This document shows positions 51,001-59,918 of a DNA stretch of 64,000 nt, in pieces (the first letter of the stretch is position 1; each line of letters begins with the position of its first letter). The stretch comes from Bacteroidota bacterium. Its GTDB lineage: Bacteria; Bacteroidota; Bacteroidia; NS11-12g; UBA955. The notes beneath the pieces were generated by a model, which saw only the letters and a program-made list of their open reading frames with translations, had not been told where the DNA came from and did not search any database. The DNA lies in assembly GCA_016787485.1 (NCBI GenBank), contig JAEUUL010000009.1:91916-155915 (forward strand), read 5' to 3'. A program made the translations under genes and the position numbers.

Positions 51001-53445
51001 GGTACACTCACCAACAGCTACACTGGTACTTCCAATGCATCCGGCAACTACCCTGTGGGTACCACCACTGTAACCTGGACTGCCACGGATGCTGCTGGAA
51101 ACTCTTCTACCTGCACCCAGAATGTAACAGTGAAAGACACAGAAAAACCTGTGATTACCTGCCCCGCAGCGGCTACCGTAAGCTGCGATGCCGATCACAC
51201 TTCTGCTTCTACCGGTGTGGCCACCGCTACAGACAACTGCACCACCTCGCCCACCATCACCCAGAGTGATGCAAGCACCCAGGATGCAGATGATACCAAA
51301 TACGCACACTACAACTACACCATCACCCGCACCTGGACCGCCACCGATGCCAAAGGCAACAGCTCGTCCTGCGATCAGGTGATTACCGTGCAGGATGTAA
51401 CAGCCCCCACAGCCGCCTGCAAATCCATCAGCATAGACTTGTCTGCCACCGGTGCGGCCTCAATTACTGCTGCCGACATCAACAACGGTAGCAATGACAA
51501 CTGTGACCCCAATGTTTCCATTTCAGCATCTCAAACCAGTTTTGACTGCAGCGATGTAGGTGACCAAACCGTTACGCTGACTGTGACTGATGCCAGTGGC
51601 AACAGCAGTACCTGCGATGCTACAGTGACTGTAAATGATGTAACTGCCCCTGTGGTGGCTACCCAGAACATCTCTGTAAACCTCAACAGCAGCGGAACAG
51701 CTTCTATCACTGCTTCGCAGATTGACAACGGTTCTTCCGATGCCTGCGGTATTGCCAGCATGAGTCTGGACAACTCCAGCTTTACCTGCGCCAATGTGGG
51801 TTCAAACAACACTGTGACCCTGACTGTAACCGATGTGAATGGAAACTCAAGCACCGGCACTGCAACCGTTACCGTGATTGATGAAGTGGCCCCTGTGGTG
51901 GTTACCCAAACCGTTACCGTTACTTTGTCCGGTGGAACTGCCTCAGTGACCGCTGCACAGGTGGACAACGGCTCTTCCGATGCCTGCGGTATCGCCGGCA
52001 TGAGCCTGAGCAAAACCAGCTTTGATTGCAGCAACATTGGCAACAATACTGTTACCCTCACTGTAACCGATGTAAATGGAAATATAGCCAGCAACACCGC
52101 TACTGTGGTTGTGGTGGGTACCATTCCTACCGTTTCTGTGGCCCAAAGCAATCTGGCTCCTTTCTGCCAGGGTGGCAAAATTGTGCTTACCGCTTCTGCC
52201 AATGAAGCTGTAACCTACGCCTGGAGCAACAGCGCCACCAATAACCCTACTCAGGTGGATGCCAGCGGTACTTACTCTGTTACTGTAACCAACAGCAACG
52301 GTTGTACTGCTTCTGCTTCTACCACAGTTGTATACAGCCAGACCGATCTGCTTTCTTCTTACACCATCATCGGCGCTGCCGATGAAGTGGAAATTGAAAA
52401 ATACTCCAAAGTAGAAACCGGCGGTGTGGCCTCTCTGGGTCGCTGCAACAGCAAGAACAGCGAGATTGAAGTGGAAGACAACAGCACCATCACCGGAAGC
52501 ACCACCTTTGCCAAAGCCAAAAAGATTGAGGTAAAAGGCGGCAGCAGCGTAACCAACGCCTACTCCGGCTCTGTACCCACACTTACACTCCCCGTCTTCC
52601 GCGCCAATCCCTACTGCGATGACAAAAAGTGCAAGCACGATCGCTGTGACCATAAAGGTTGCGGCAAAAAAGACTGCAAGCATGACAACTGCAACCATGG
52701 AAAAGACGATGTGAAGGTGAAAAAAGGAACTACTGTTACCCTCACAGACTCTGTGTATGCAAAAATTCACATTGAAAGTGATGCTACTGTAACCTTTACC
52801 AATCCTGTGGTCTATTGCGATCAGTTTGAGACTCAGGAAGGTGCTACTGTAAAATTCAGCGGTTGCACCAAAATGTCTGTGTGCAAAGAATTCAAACTGC
52901 ATGAAGGTAACAGCTTTAACCCCGATGCCAAAGGCGTGGTGGTGTATGCTGAAGGTAAAATCGACATCAAGAAAGGAACTACCGTAGTGTCCAACTTCTA
53001 CGGCCTGGAAGATTTCGATACCAAAGCTGACAAGAACAAACGCAACAGCATAACTGGTCTGGTTATCGCCGACAAGGTACATGCACACTACACCACATTC
53101 AACTGGAACACCAATTGCACCAACTGCAATTCTCTGCTGAACCGTGCCGGAACAGACGAAAACCAGGCAGACAACCTGCGTGAAAACGGAAAGACCTTCT
53201 TCTCCGTATTCCCCAACCCCTCTGAAGGAAACTTCCGCATGACCCTGAACGGCAACCTCAGCGGTGCCCTGAATGTAACCGTGTACAACAGCACCGGAAT
53301 GGTGGTATATACCCACACTGCCAAAGACTTTACCGGTCTGTATGAACTGCCCATCGACCTGACCCGCAACGGCGGTGGTGTGTACATCGTGCGCGCTACC
53401 GTGGGTGAGCAGGTATTTACCCAAAGAATTCAGAACATCAGATAA
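48031..53445 (+). CDS. Giant T9SS adhesin with interrupted HYR domain and Cys/His repeat
   Basis: 1804 residues. Signal peptide about 1-32; N-terminal THYRYGNITW domain (about 32-180); Ig/cadherin-like domains (about 180-570); HYR-like modules (about 575-1400). One HYR module is split by a jelly-roll, carbohydrate-binding-like insert at about 848-988 (starting LVSNGGFSSG, ending IVDDISVKE). A beta-solenoid-like region (about 1450-1690) carries a Cys/His/Lys-rich segment at about 1528-1560 with duplicated CKHDxCxH units. A type A T9SS sorting domain starts at FSVFPNPSEG (about 1727). Surface adhesion or polymer binding is likely. Confidence 0.85.
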   Translation: MKLKTTSTWLRRNLPAMFLVLLCTFTVVLNATHYRYGNITWSRTNDATRTVTIKVNQSWRATFFTASPLTVGQVINNTTTLNIGGQISVPVNITVTSYNQAEDWFYGTFTYTYTFTGTATSFQVGYNSNARINNANMQNNNNGQFSAFTQVRLVSGNTGSPISSMPPIIAVPTGQSAFQFNVTAADPDGGSLTFLKPTTTTSPTGASLFGTGWVNASQFSLTSSGVGTFNSTGLTIGHLYNCGVLVTDATGSTTTLDFLVQIVAANTPPIFDYTITPADNSSFSLNPGASLSLTFKATCPDAGSTVALSAVGLPTSNISFSPGLPTSAANPVSTTMTFTPTNSNLGVYVVTFTATRNGGVQTTTSVSINVNTNPFFIDPSPIEGGTYIIPTGSVHKDTLTATNPDVNVTTRMESATYPSGASLDKSLPTSYAQYPSVVMNWTPTAADYGIHTVSFTAKDGNGRTATRTYYLAPNTLPAFTSSPVETGHELVTYTYNITAEDDDVPYGDEIHIDATGLPSWLTLTDNGDGTATLTGTPGIGDAGTYHIHLHVADIYHHAMGHDEQEIELVIDACDVAITHTVTPTSCPASSDGSIEVEVTSNGTSSSVEWGGGETTTTLSGLVAGDYTVTATDNFGCTSTETITVTATPDITAPTVITQNITVTLSNTGSASIGTADIDNGSSDACGIASMSLDKTSFSCSDLGNQTVTLTVTDVNGNSSTGTATVTVKDVTAPASVTLSDLTDECEVTATAPTTSDACSGTITGTTTDPLYYAAQGSYVIHWTFTDGSGNSTTANQNVIISDATDPVIVCPDDIEVGNDNGSCGASVTVSQPSVSDNCTSNFTGATELVSNGGFSSGATGWNACSNAVEAYCTEQCYGSSSTNQVAEVDVQVSLCQTLSGLTPGKAYVLSFKASRRSTGGTPNPIRMNVAVSGGALSTTVTRTNTTFGLTPESFIFIANSSSHTISFTPGSGNTSTLGMIVDDISVKEKTGTLTNSYTGTSNASGNYPVGTTTVTWTATDAAGNSSTCTQNVTVKDTEKPVITCPAAATVSCDADHTSASTGVATATDNCTTSPTITQSDASTQDADDTKYAHYNYTITRTWTATDAKGNSSSCDQVITVQDVTAPTAACKSISIDLSATGAASITAADINNGSNDNCDPNVSISASQTSFDCSDVGDQTVTLTVTDASGNSSTCDATVTVNDVTAPVVATQNISVNLNSSGTASITASQIDNGSSDACGIASMSLDNSSFTCANVGSNNTVTLTVTDVNGNSSTGTATVTVIDEVAPVVVTQTVTVTLSGGTASVTAAQVDNGSSDACGIAGMSLSKTSFDCSNIGNNTVTLTVTDVNGNIASNTATVVVVGTIPTVSVAQSNLAPFCQGGKIVLTASANEAVTYAWSNSATNNPTQVDASGTYSVTVTNSNGCTASASTTVVYSQTDLLSSYTIIGAADEVEIEKYSKVETGGVASLGRCNSKNSEIEVEDNSTITGSTTFAKAKKIEVKGGSSVTNAYSGSVPTLTLPVFRANPYCDDKKCKHDRCDHKGCGKKDCKHDNCNHGKDDVKVKKGTTVTLTDSVYAKIHIESDATVTFTNPVVYCDQFETQEGATVKFSGCTKMSVCKEFKLHEGNSFNPDAKGVVVYAEGKIDIKKGTTVVSNFYGLEDFDTKADKNKRNSITGLVIADKVHAHYTTFNWNTNCTNCNSLLNRAGTDENQADNLRENGKTFFSVFPNPSEGNFRMTLNGNLSGALNVTVYNSTGMVVYTHTAKDFTGLYELPIDLTRNGGGVYIVRATVGEQVFTQRIQNIR
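50062..52025 (+). repeat. Dispersed coding repeats in the giant adhesin
   Basis: A segment of about 55 bp starting gacaacggttcttc recurs at about 50062 and 51722, with a slightly diverged third copy near 51963. All encode DNGSSDACGIA-type strands of HYR-like modules. The high identity suggests module shuffling within the gene. Confidence 0.7.
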
Positions 53446-53468
53446 TCTCTGATTCGTTCCATTTTCAA

Positions 53469-53500
53469 AAAAGGCCACCCAGTCGGGTGGCCTTTTGTAT
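53469..53500 (+). terminator. Intrinsic terminator after the giant adhesin
   Basis: A perfect 12-bp stem AAAAGGCCACCC (53469-53480) pairs with GGGTGGCCTTTT (53485-53496) around a 4-nt loop, followed by GTAT. It is strong and nearly symmetric. Confidence 0.85.
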
Positions 53501-53583
53501 GATAGTACCCAACCTTTTGGGGGGTATCACCGTCATGTTGGTATACAATTTGCACATTTACTGATAACCGGAACTGAAAAACC

Positions 53584-55191
53584 ATGAAAAACATTACCCT
53601 CAGTGCATTCCTGCTTGCAGGAATTGTGGCTTCCTCCTTTGTACAAGCCCAAAATAAGGAAATCCCTTCCAAAAAACCCACCGTGCAAAACCCACCTGCA
53701 GGTACAGGAGGAACACCCAGAAGCCGCACCAACATTCCGGAGAGCAACAGCGGGAAATCGGGTGGAACCGGCGAAATACCGCAGCGCAGACCCGCACCTG
53801 TTTACCGCCCACCGGTTTACGTACCACCTCCGGTTTACTATCCTACCTTCGGCTCCCAAAACACAGGGGGCAACACACAAACCGGCAACAACAGCAATCC
53901 TGTACAGGTAAGCCAGCGTGCAGAAGCAAAACGCGTAGTACTTGAACTGTTAAAAACCATAGAACCCACCCCACAGGCATTCAAAATCACTGATGCAACG
54001 AAACCCAGCACTTTTAAAGGCAGCAAAGGGTTTACGGTAGAAATACCGGCAATGGCTTTTGTAGATCAGGAGGGCAACCCTGTTTTGGGTGAAGTTGAGG
54101 TGAAACTTACAGAATATACAGATTATGGCGATTTTGCAGCAGCCGGACTAACCACACAAACAACAGATGGTCAGATTCTGGAAACAGGAGGCATGGTGAA
54201 TCTGGAGGCCTTCAGCGGCACAGACAAACTGAGTCTGGCGCAAGGGAAAGAAGTAACCATTCGCACCCCGGAATTAAAAGACACCAAAGATTTTCAAACC
54301 TTTTACGGTGTTCGTGGCAACAACGTGCAATGGACCACGGATGCACAAGCTGCACAAAATGCAGATACCATAAAAGCCGAATCAGATGGTTACACCATTC
54401 GCATGCTGCCGGTCCGGTATGCTGTAAATGGTAAAAATGTAGAACTGGCTCTCTGGAAAAATTACAAACCATTGGCTGGTTACGTAAACAGCAAACTGGA
54501 AGTGAACCGCAGTATCCGCGAGAAAATTCTGAAAGCCGGGATTCCATTTACTTACACCATCCGTGTAAATGCGGCCGGACAGATTACCGAAGTTTCTCCC
54601 AAAAACCGGGAAGCCGGAGAAAAAACACTGATATCGCCGCTGGAAAACGACATTCGTGAAGTCCTCAAAGGAGCACCGGCATTGGATGTGGCCGATCTGC
54701 CCCTGGAAACCACAAAGACATTTGATATCTTATTTGTTACAGCACCCAACTATATCGGAACTCCCTCTGTCCTTCCGCGCCCTCCCGCTATTGTAAGCGA
54801 AATGAGCAAGACAGAAACCTCAGCATCTTCCACAAACGTGAACGAAGTGGCACTGAAATCCAGCGGCATGGGGCTCATCAACTGTGACCGGTTTACTCAA
54901 ACCAGTAAAAAAGACACGATGACATACCATTTTGACCGTGCCGATGCGCTGGTATACATCGTAGTAAAGGATATGCGCAGCATGATTCAGCCCAGCGGTA
55001 GTAACGGTGATTACAAAATGGTTGGAATCCCTGCCGGTAAGGAAGTTCGCAGTGTAGCTGTGGTATATGATGACCTGGGCGGTGTAAACATGATGGTTCG
55101 TGACCATGAAGTAAAAACGGGTGCCATTACTTTCACCGATGTGCGTCCTTTCAGCGCAAACAACCTGAAGGCAGCTCTGAACGGGAAATAA
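53584..55191 (+). CDS. Exported protein with ZU5-like domain
   Basis: A 535-residue secreted protein. Signal peptide about 1-22 (ending VQAQ); a Pro/Thr/Asn-rich disordered stretch (about 24-105) with a PVYVPPPVYYP motif; then a ZU5-like beta domain (about 145-235) with FTVEIPAMAFVDQEGNPVLGEVEVK and EYTDYGDF. The C-terminal 300 residues contain further beta domains I cannot name. No sorting domain or lipobox is seen, so it is probably periplasmic or surface-exposed by another route. Confidence 0.7.
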   Translation: MKNITLSAFLLAGIVASSFVQAQNKEIPSKKPTVQNPPAGTGGTPRSRTNIPESNSGKSGGTGEIPQRRPAPVYRPPVYVPPPVYYPTFGSQNTGGNTQTGNNSNPVQVSQRAEAKRVVLELLKTIEPTPQAFKITDATKPSTFKGSKGFTVEIPAMAFVDQEGNPVLGEVEVKLTEYTDYGDFAAAGLTTQTTDGQILETGGMVNLEAFSGTDKLSLAQGKEVTIRTPELKDTKDFQTFYGVRGNNVQWTTDAQAAQNADTIKAESDGYTIRMLPVRYAVNGKNVELALWKNYKPLAGYVNSKLEVNRSIREKILKAGIPFTYTIRVNAAGQITEVSPKNREAGEKTLISPLENDIREVLKGAPALDVADLPLETTKTFDILFVTAPNYIGTPSVLPRPPAIVSEMSKTETSASSTNVNEVALKSSGMGLINCDRFTQTSKKDTMTYHFDRADALVYIVVKDMRSMIQPSGSNGDYKMVGIPAGKEVRSVAVVYDDLGGVNMMVRDHEVKTGAITFTDVRPFSANNLKAALNGK

Positions 55192-55210
55192 GACCGCTTA
55201 ACCTGCAAAC

Positions 55211-55684
55211 CTACACCCCGAACTGCCTCAAATGATGGTCTGTATGCTTGTACAGCAAATTGTTCCATTCCTCCACATTCAGGGCACCCAGGGTTAACTG
55301 TTTTTTACCATTGAAAAAGTCTTTTCCCTTTTTCTCGGTTTGCTGAATCAGATCTTTTAATCGGGCTTTTTCCTTCTCGAATTCCCTGCGGTCTGCGACA
55401 ATAAAAGAAGGTGCGGTGGGAAGATTTCTGGAATAAGGCTTTGTGTTCGTCATAGGTTTTTTATAGAACAACCTCAACATCAGCTTCATCACCGGATTCG
55501 GCCCGTCATTTCTGTGGCCCAGGGCTTGCTCGTAAGGAGTACAGGCATGTGCGAGCATTTGGTCTACCCGCATTTTACCCCACAACGCCGGTGTTTCCGG
55601 TGTGAGTTTGTCCAAACGGGCCCATAGATCTGCTGTTGCTTCAGGGGTAAAGATATCAGGAAAATTCTCTGTGATTTCTGCCAT
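55211..55684 (-). CDS. DUF1569 family (DinB-like fold) protein
   Basis: A 157-residue cytosolic helical-bundle protein of the DUF1569 group, related to DinB/YfiT-like putative metalloenzymes. WGKMRVDQMLAHAC holds a candidate metal His, and the C-terminal LYKHTDHHLRQFGV gives the His pair typical of the bundle. The ATG at 55684 (MAEITENFP) fits the family start better than the one at 55714. Function is unknown; a thiol-transferase-like activity is only a family-level suggestion. Confidence 0.8.
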   Translation of the reverse strand: MAEITENFPDIFTPEATADLWARLDKLTPETPALWGKMRVDQMLAHACTPYEQALGHRNDGPNPVMKLMLRLFYKKPMTNTKPYSRNLPTAPSFIVADRREFEKEKARLKDLIQQTEKKGKDFFNGKKQLTLGALNVEEWNNLLYKHTDHHLRQFGV

Positions 55685-55746
55685 GCCACAAAGGTACTTA
55701 CTGCAAGTTTTCATACATCAGTTCCACACGGGAACTTTGCAACCTG

Positions 55747-57609
55747 ATGCGGTACATTCTGATCTCTCTTTTTTCACTTTCCCTGCTGGCATGTCAGTAT
55801 AGAAACAAACCAAATATCAACGCTTCTAACCACTCGTTCAGCAATTACAATGAGGTAAAGGTCAACCATTTGAATCTGTTTCTGGATGTGAAATTTGGCA
55901 AAAAGGAAATCTGGGGAACCGCAACATTGAAAATCCGCAATGAGGCCAAAGCCCATCAAATCATCCTTGATACCAAAGGCCTATCCATTGACCATGTTGC
56001 TGCAGGTGCCAAAAACAAACTGACAGAAACGACTTTCACACTGGGGCCTGAAGATTCAATTCTTGGACGGGCCCTGATTATACCCATTACAGATTCCACC
56101 ACAGAAGTCTCAGTGGCATACCACACATTACCTGCCTCAGAGGCATTGCAGTGGTTGAGTCCTGAACAAACCCATGATAAAAAACATCCGTTTTTATTCA
56201 GCCAGAGTGAGGCCATTCTGGCCCGCAGCTGGATACCTCTGATGGATGTGCCGGCGCACCGTTTTACTTATGAAGCGACAGTAAAGGTACCCAAAGAGCT
56301 TATGGCTCTGATGAGTGCCACCAATCCCACAGTACGGAACGACAGCGGGCTATATCATTTCCGGCAGGAAAGACCCATTCCCTCTTACCTGATTGCATTG
56401 GCTGTGGGTGATGTGGGTTTCAAACCGCTGGGGCGCAATACCGGAGTCTATGCCGAAACCGGTTTTCTGGACAGTTGCGCCTGGGAGTTACAATCCATGC
56501 AGGCAATGGTAGACAGTGCAGAGGCACTTTATGGACCTTACGCCTGGGGTCGTTATGATCTGCTGGTTTTGCCACCCTCTTTTCCCTTTGGCGGCATGGA
56601 AAACCCATGTCTCACCTTTGCAACGCCTACTATCATTGCCGGAGACCGCAGTCTTGTGAGTCTGGTGGCACACGAACTGGCACATAGCTGGAGTGGGAAC
56701 CTGGTCACTACAGCCACATGGAATGATTTCTGGCTGAATGAAGGATTTACGGTGTATTTCGAACAGCGGATCATGGAAAAAGTGTATGGACAGAAGTACG
56801 CCGAAATGCTCGCCGCCCTTGGACGTGGTGAACTGGACCTTACCCTGAAGGAATTGATGGCCGATCCGGCAAGGCGTGCTGATACCCGTTTGCGCCTGAA
56901 CCTCGACGGTCGAAACCCCGACGATGGTATGTCTGACATTGCCTACGAAAAAGGCCGGTTTTTTCTGCGGCATCTGGAACAAACCACTGGCCGCAGGGAT
57001 TGGGACAGGTTTCTGAAAAACTACTTCAGCGATCTCGCATTCAAATCCACCACTACCAGCCTGTTTCTGGACAAGTTGAATAAAGAATTGCTCATGACCC
57101 CGGAACTACATCAAAAAGCCGATGTGCGCACCTGGGTATACGGAGAAGGTTTGCCCGCCTATGCCACACCTGTGGTTTCCGAAGAACTGGAAAGGGTAAA
57201 TGCCGATCTGGCAATGAGCAGGCGGGGTTTTACCGCCATGCTGAACCACATGAAACCGGAAACATACACCACTCATCACTGGCTCCATTTTCTGCGTAAC
57301 CTTCACACATCCATCGATGCAAAAGGAATGAAAGTCCTGGACGACCGGTTTCACTTTACACAAAGCGGAAATGCAGAAATCCAGTGTGACTGGTATCAAT
57401 TGGCCATCAAACACCAATACAAACCAGCTTATCCGGCATTGGAACAGTTTCTTAAGAAAGTGGGCCGCCGTAAATTTTTAATGCCCTTGTACAAAGCATT
57501 GATACAAACGCCCGAAGGTAAAAAGTGGGCCCTGGATATCTTCAGGCAGGCCAGATCTGGGTATCATTCAGTAAGTGCAAACTCGGTGGAAGAACTTTTG
57601 CAGCATTAA
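55747..57609 (+). CDS. M1 family metallopeptidase lipoprotein
   Basis: A 620-residue zinc aminopeptidase related to leukotriene A4 hydrolase/aminopeptidase B, probably lipid-anchored (LLAC, Cys16). The exopeptidase motif is GGMENP (about 282), the zinc site HELAHSWSGN (about 309) with the third ligand in LNEGFTVYFE. The C-terminal armadillo-like domain (about 470-610) is complete. It should trim peptides in the periplasm or at the surface. Confidence 0.93.
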   Translation: MRYILISLFSLSLLACQYRNKPNINASNHSFSNYNEVKVNHLNLFLDVKFGKKEIWGTATLKIRNEAKAHQIILDTKGLSIDHVAAGAKNKLTETTFTLGPEDSILGRALIIPITDSTTEVSVAYHTLPASEALQWLSPEQTHDKKHPFLFSQSEAILARSWIPLMDVPAHRFTYEATVKVPKELMALMSATNPTVRNDSGLYHFRQERPIPSYLIALAVGDVGFKPLGRNTGVYAETGFLDSCAWELQSMQAMVDSAEALYGPYAWGRYDLLVLPPSFPFGGMENPCLTFATPTIIAGDRSLVSLVAHELAHSWSGNLVTTATWNDFWLNEGFTVYFEQRIMEKVYGQKYAEMLAALGRGELDLTLKELMADPARRADTRLRLNLDGRNPDDGMSDIAYEKGRFFLRHLEQTTGRRDWDRFLKNYFSDLAFKSTTTSLFLDKLNKELLMTPELHQKADVRTWVYGEGLPAYATPVVSEELERVNADLAMSRRGFTAMLNHMKPETYTTHHWLHFLRNLHTSIDAKGMKVLDDRFHFTQSGNAEIQCDWYQLAIKHQYKPAYPALEQFLKKVGRRKFLMPLYKALIQTPEGKKWALDIFRQARSGYHSVSANSVEELLQH

Positions 57610-57612
57610 AGC

Positions 57613-58500
57613 ATGAAAAGGCGATATCCCCATCATCAGCCTTCCCAATTTCACCTGCTGGAAACGGACTGCCTGCCCTCGCAGAACCTTTGGATGAAAC
57701 GGGATGATCTCATTCACCCCATTGCCAGTGGCAACAAATGGCGAAAACTCAAATTCCTGGTTGAAAAAGCCCACAGAGAAGGAAAATCAAAACTGGTCAC
57801 TTTTGGAGGCGCCTACAGCAACCATATGGTGGCAACCGCTGCCACAGGAGCAGCATGCGGTCTCCAGACCCACTGTTTCATTCGTGGAGATGAGCCACTC
57901 CAGAACCATTATCTGAGTACTGCCCGCCTGTTTGGTATGCAGCTCATTCCCGTGTCGAGGGCAGATTACAAAAACAAAGAACTGCTGTTTCACACCCATT
58001 TTGGCAGCGATGCACACGCTTTGTATGTGGCAGAAGGTGGCGAAAGTGAGGAGGCAAGAAAGGGGGTAGCCGAAATCATACAGGAATTGCCCACTGAACC
58101 GGCTTTTATCATCCACGCAAGTGCCACTGCAACCACTGCCTGTGGCCTGGGTTACGGCATCCGCGATCTCGGATGGAAAACAAAAGTACTATCGGTGGCT
58201 GTGCTGAAAAATGCGGAAGAACAAACAGAAAAAGCAAGAGAAGCGGGTTTATCCGGCACAGTAACCGTAATACGCGGCGATATGGGGGGCTATGCCAAAA
58301 CCAATCCCGAATTCTTAGGCTGGGTAAAGCAATTCATTGCTCTCACAGGAATTTTCATTGACCCCGTTTACACCGGAAAAGCTTTGTGGACCTTAAAACA
58401 ACAATTGGAATCAGGAGCAATACCTTGCGATAAACCGGTGGTGTTTCTGCACACCGGTGGCACCCTGGGTATTTTCAGTCCGGAGTTTTTGAATGCCTAA
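57613..58500 (+). CDS. PLP-dependent ACC deaminase/D-cysteine desulfhydrase-like protein
   Basis: A 295-residue fold type II PLP enzyme. MKRDDLIHPIASGNKWRKLK holds the PLP lysine (K42). Next come GAYSNHMVATAATGAACG and the C-terminal FLHTGGTLGIF phosphate loop. The family includes 1-aminocyclopropane-1-carboxylate deaminase and D-cysteine desulfhydrase; the sequence read alone does not separate these. It starts 3 bp after the peptidase and overlaps the convergent DUF1573 gene by 4 bp. Confidence 0.88.
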   Translation: MKRRYPHHQPSQFHLLETDCLPSQNLWMKRDDLIHPIASGNKWRKLKFLVEKAHREGKSKLVTFGGAYSNHMVATAATGAACGLQTHCFIRGDEPLQNHYLSTARLFGMQLIPVSRADYKNKELLFHTHFGSDAHALYVAEGGESEEARKGVAEIIQELPTEPAFIIHASATATTACGLGYGIRDLGWKTKVLSVAVLKNAEEQTEKAREAGLSGTVTVIRGDMGGYAKTNPEFLGWVKQFIALTGIFIDPVYTGKALWTLKQQLESGAIPCDKPVVFLHTGGTLGIFSPEFLNA

Positions 58501-58889
58501 GGCACAATTACATCGCCACTGATTTTGATCACCTGCATACTGCCATCCTCAAAAACCACATTGATGCTTTTGATAAACCCTCCGGGCCTGTTTTTGGTGG
58601 AATAGGTAGCTGTAACAAAACCCGACTTGTTCTTCCCTATCGGTGTTCTTGTAAAATCAGATACCGTGCAACTGCATCCCGGCTCGGCAGAAGTAATCAG
58701 CACAGGCTTTTTTCCCTTGTTTTTCAGTTTAAAAGTAAAAACAGCATCAGGTCCCATGGTCACATTGCCAAATTTGTGGGTGGTTTCGTTCCATTGAACC
58801 TGATCTGCCATTTTGGAGCCAACTCCCTGGGTTTGTGCTTGCAATGCAAATGCACAGACTACACTGACTAAGAGGAACAAATGCTTCAT
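58497..58889 (-). CDS. DUF1573 exported protein, copy 1
   Basis: A 130-residue secreted protein from the ATG at 58889 with a short signal peptide (ending LQAQ). The DUF1573 core is visible: WNETTHKFGNVTMGPDA, then EPGCSCTVSDFTRTPI and the final strand VIKISGDVIV. The fold is ASPM/SPD-2/hydin-like (Ig). Copy 4 is closest in its N-terminal half. Function of the family is unknown. Confidence 0.85.
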   Translation of the reverse strand: MKHLFLLVSVVCAFALQAQTQGVGSKMADQVQWNETTHKFGNVTMGPDAVFTFKLKNKGKKPVLITSAEPGCSCTVSDFTRTPIGKNKSGFVTATYSTKNRPGGFIKSINVVFEDGSMQVIKISGDVIVP

Positions 58890-58893
58890 CCTA

Positions 58894-59352
58894 TTATTTC
58901 TGCAAGAGTAATGCCACATCTTCTTTATACAAACGCGTATTATAAATTCTGTATTTACGGGGTTTTCTTCCCTTGGGCTGCGGTTTGGTAATGGTCCCGG
59001 TGAGCAGAAGATTTCTTTCTCCCAGCGGATTCAGCACAATGGCACCCTTCTCAAAATACCCGGGAGGGGTGTGCGCACTGTAAAACGCGAGCACTACAGA
59101 ATCTGTTCGAAAGGGTGAAAGTGAATCTGGGTAAACCGGAACAGTACACTGGCAACCAGGGTGTACCTGCCAGATAGGAATGGTGTGTGCACTGGTGTTC
59201 ACTATATAAAACACAGCTTCGACCGTATCCCCCAATACAACATAATTGTATTGAATTGTGTCGTAGCCCAGACAGGCCAGTTCCTCTTTGTCCTTTTGTG
59301 CCTTCAGGTTCAGCACAGCAGTGAAAAGCAGCAATGAAAATAAAAATTTCAT
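58894..59352 (-). CDS. DUF1573 exported protein, copy 2 (divergent)
   Basis: 152 residues from the ATG at 59352; signal peptide ending LKAQ. The Ig-like core is diverged: YVVLGDTVEAVFYIVN replaces the FGTV strand, and HPGCQCTVPVYPD is the Cys block. The C-terminal 30 residues are a basic extension (PKGRKPRKYRI). The longer frame from 59421 would overlap copy 3 and precede the signal peptide. Confidence 0.75.
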   Translation of the reverse strand: MKFLFSLLLFTAVLNLKAQKDKEELACLGYDTIQYNYVVLGDTVEAVFYIVNTSAHTIPIWQVHPGCQCTVPVYPDSLSPFRTDSVVLAFYSAHTPPGYFEKGAIVLNPLGERNLLLTGTITKPQPKGRKPRKYRIYNTRLYKEDVALLLQK

Positions 59353-59367
59353 ACTGTGTATGGACAA

Positions 59368-59410
59368 AACAGGCCGGACAATGTTGCCCGGCCTGTTGTT
59401 TTTATTTTTT
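59368..59410. terminator. Terminator between DUF1573 copies 2 and 3
   Basis: AACAGGCCGG (59368-59377) pairs with CCGGCCTGTT (59388-59397) around a 10-nt loop. A long T-rich run follows on the plus strand and a short TTTT on the minus strand. It suggests that copy 3 transcripts may end before copy 2. Confidence 0.65.
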
Positions 59411-59417
59411 AATCCAA

Positions 59418-59897
59418 TCAACCCTTGATGATTACGGGTGACTTTGGTTTTTCGGGCTCTTTGCTCACGATACCGGTTATGGTAAGGGTCGCATCGCCAC
59501 CGTTGCTGTATACAAAAATGTTCTTTGTAAAGGTACCGGGGCGGCCGTTTGAATTATACTCTGCTGTTATCACAGCAGAAGCACCGGGTGCCAGGGGTTC
59601 ACGGGGCCATTTGGGTGTAGTGCAACCGCAGCTTGCCTGCACATTGCTCAGCACCAGAGGCTCTGTACCTTCATTGGTAAACTTAAAGTCATAGCGGGCA
59701 ATCTGACCCTCAATCACCGTACCGAAGTTGTGAGAAACGGTCTCCATCTTCAGTTTGGCATTGCTCTGGGGAGTGCTGGCAGCCGGGGCAGCCACAGCAG
59801 GAGTTGGGGTCGGTTGAGCAGGATTTACAGGCTGGGGCTGGGCAAGTGCCACTCCCATTCCTGCAACACAAATCAGGCTTAATACAATCTTTTTCAT
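59418..59897 (-). CDS. DUF1573 exported protein, copy 3
   Basis: 159 residues from the ATG at 59897. Signal peptide (ending ALAQ), then a Pro/Ala/Thr linker (about 22-45) and the DUF1573 domain: METVSHNFGTVIEGQIARYDFKF, ASCGCTTPKWPREPLAPG and LTITGIVSK. The C-terminal tail is Pro/Lys-rich. Confidence 0.88.
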   Translation of the reverse strand: MKKIVLSLICVAGMGVALAQPQPVNPAQPTPTPAVAAPAASTPQSNAKLKMETVSHNFGTVIEGQIARYDFKFTNEGTEPLVLSNVQASCGCTTPKWPREPLAPGASAVITAEYNSNGRPGTFTKNIFVYSNGGDATLTITGIVSKEPEKPKSPVIIKG

Positions 59898-59918
59898 CTT
59901 TTGATGCAATTATACAAA

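Noticed and set aside
51943..53478. A 511-codon minus-strand open frame opposite the giant adhesin
   Set aside because: It mirrors the codon pattern of the adhesin, has low-complexity composition (Gly, Val, His, Phe) and matches no protein fold. The sense frame has a signal peptide, domains and a sorting domain.
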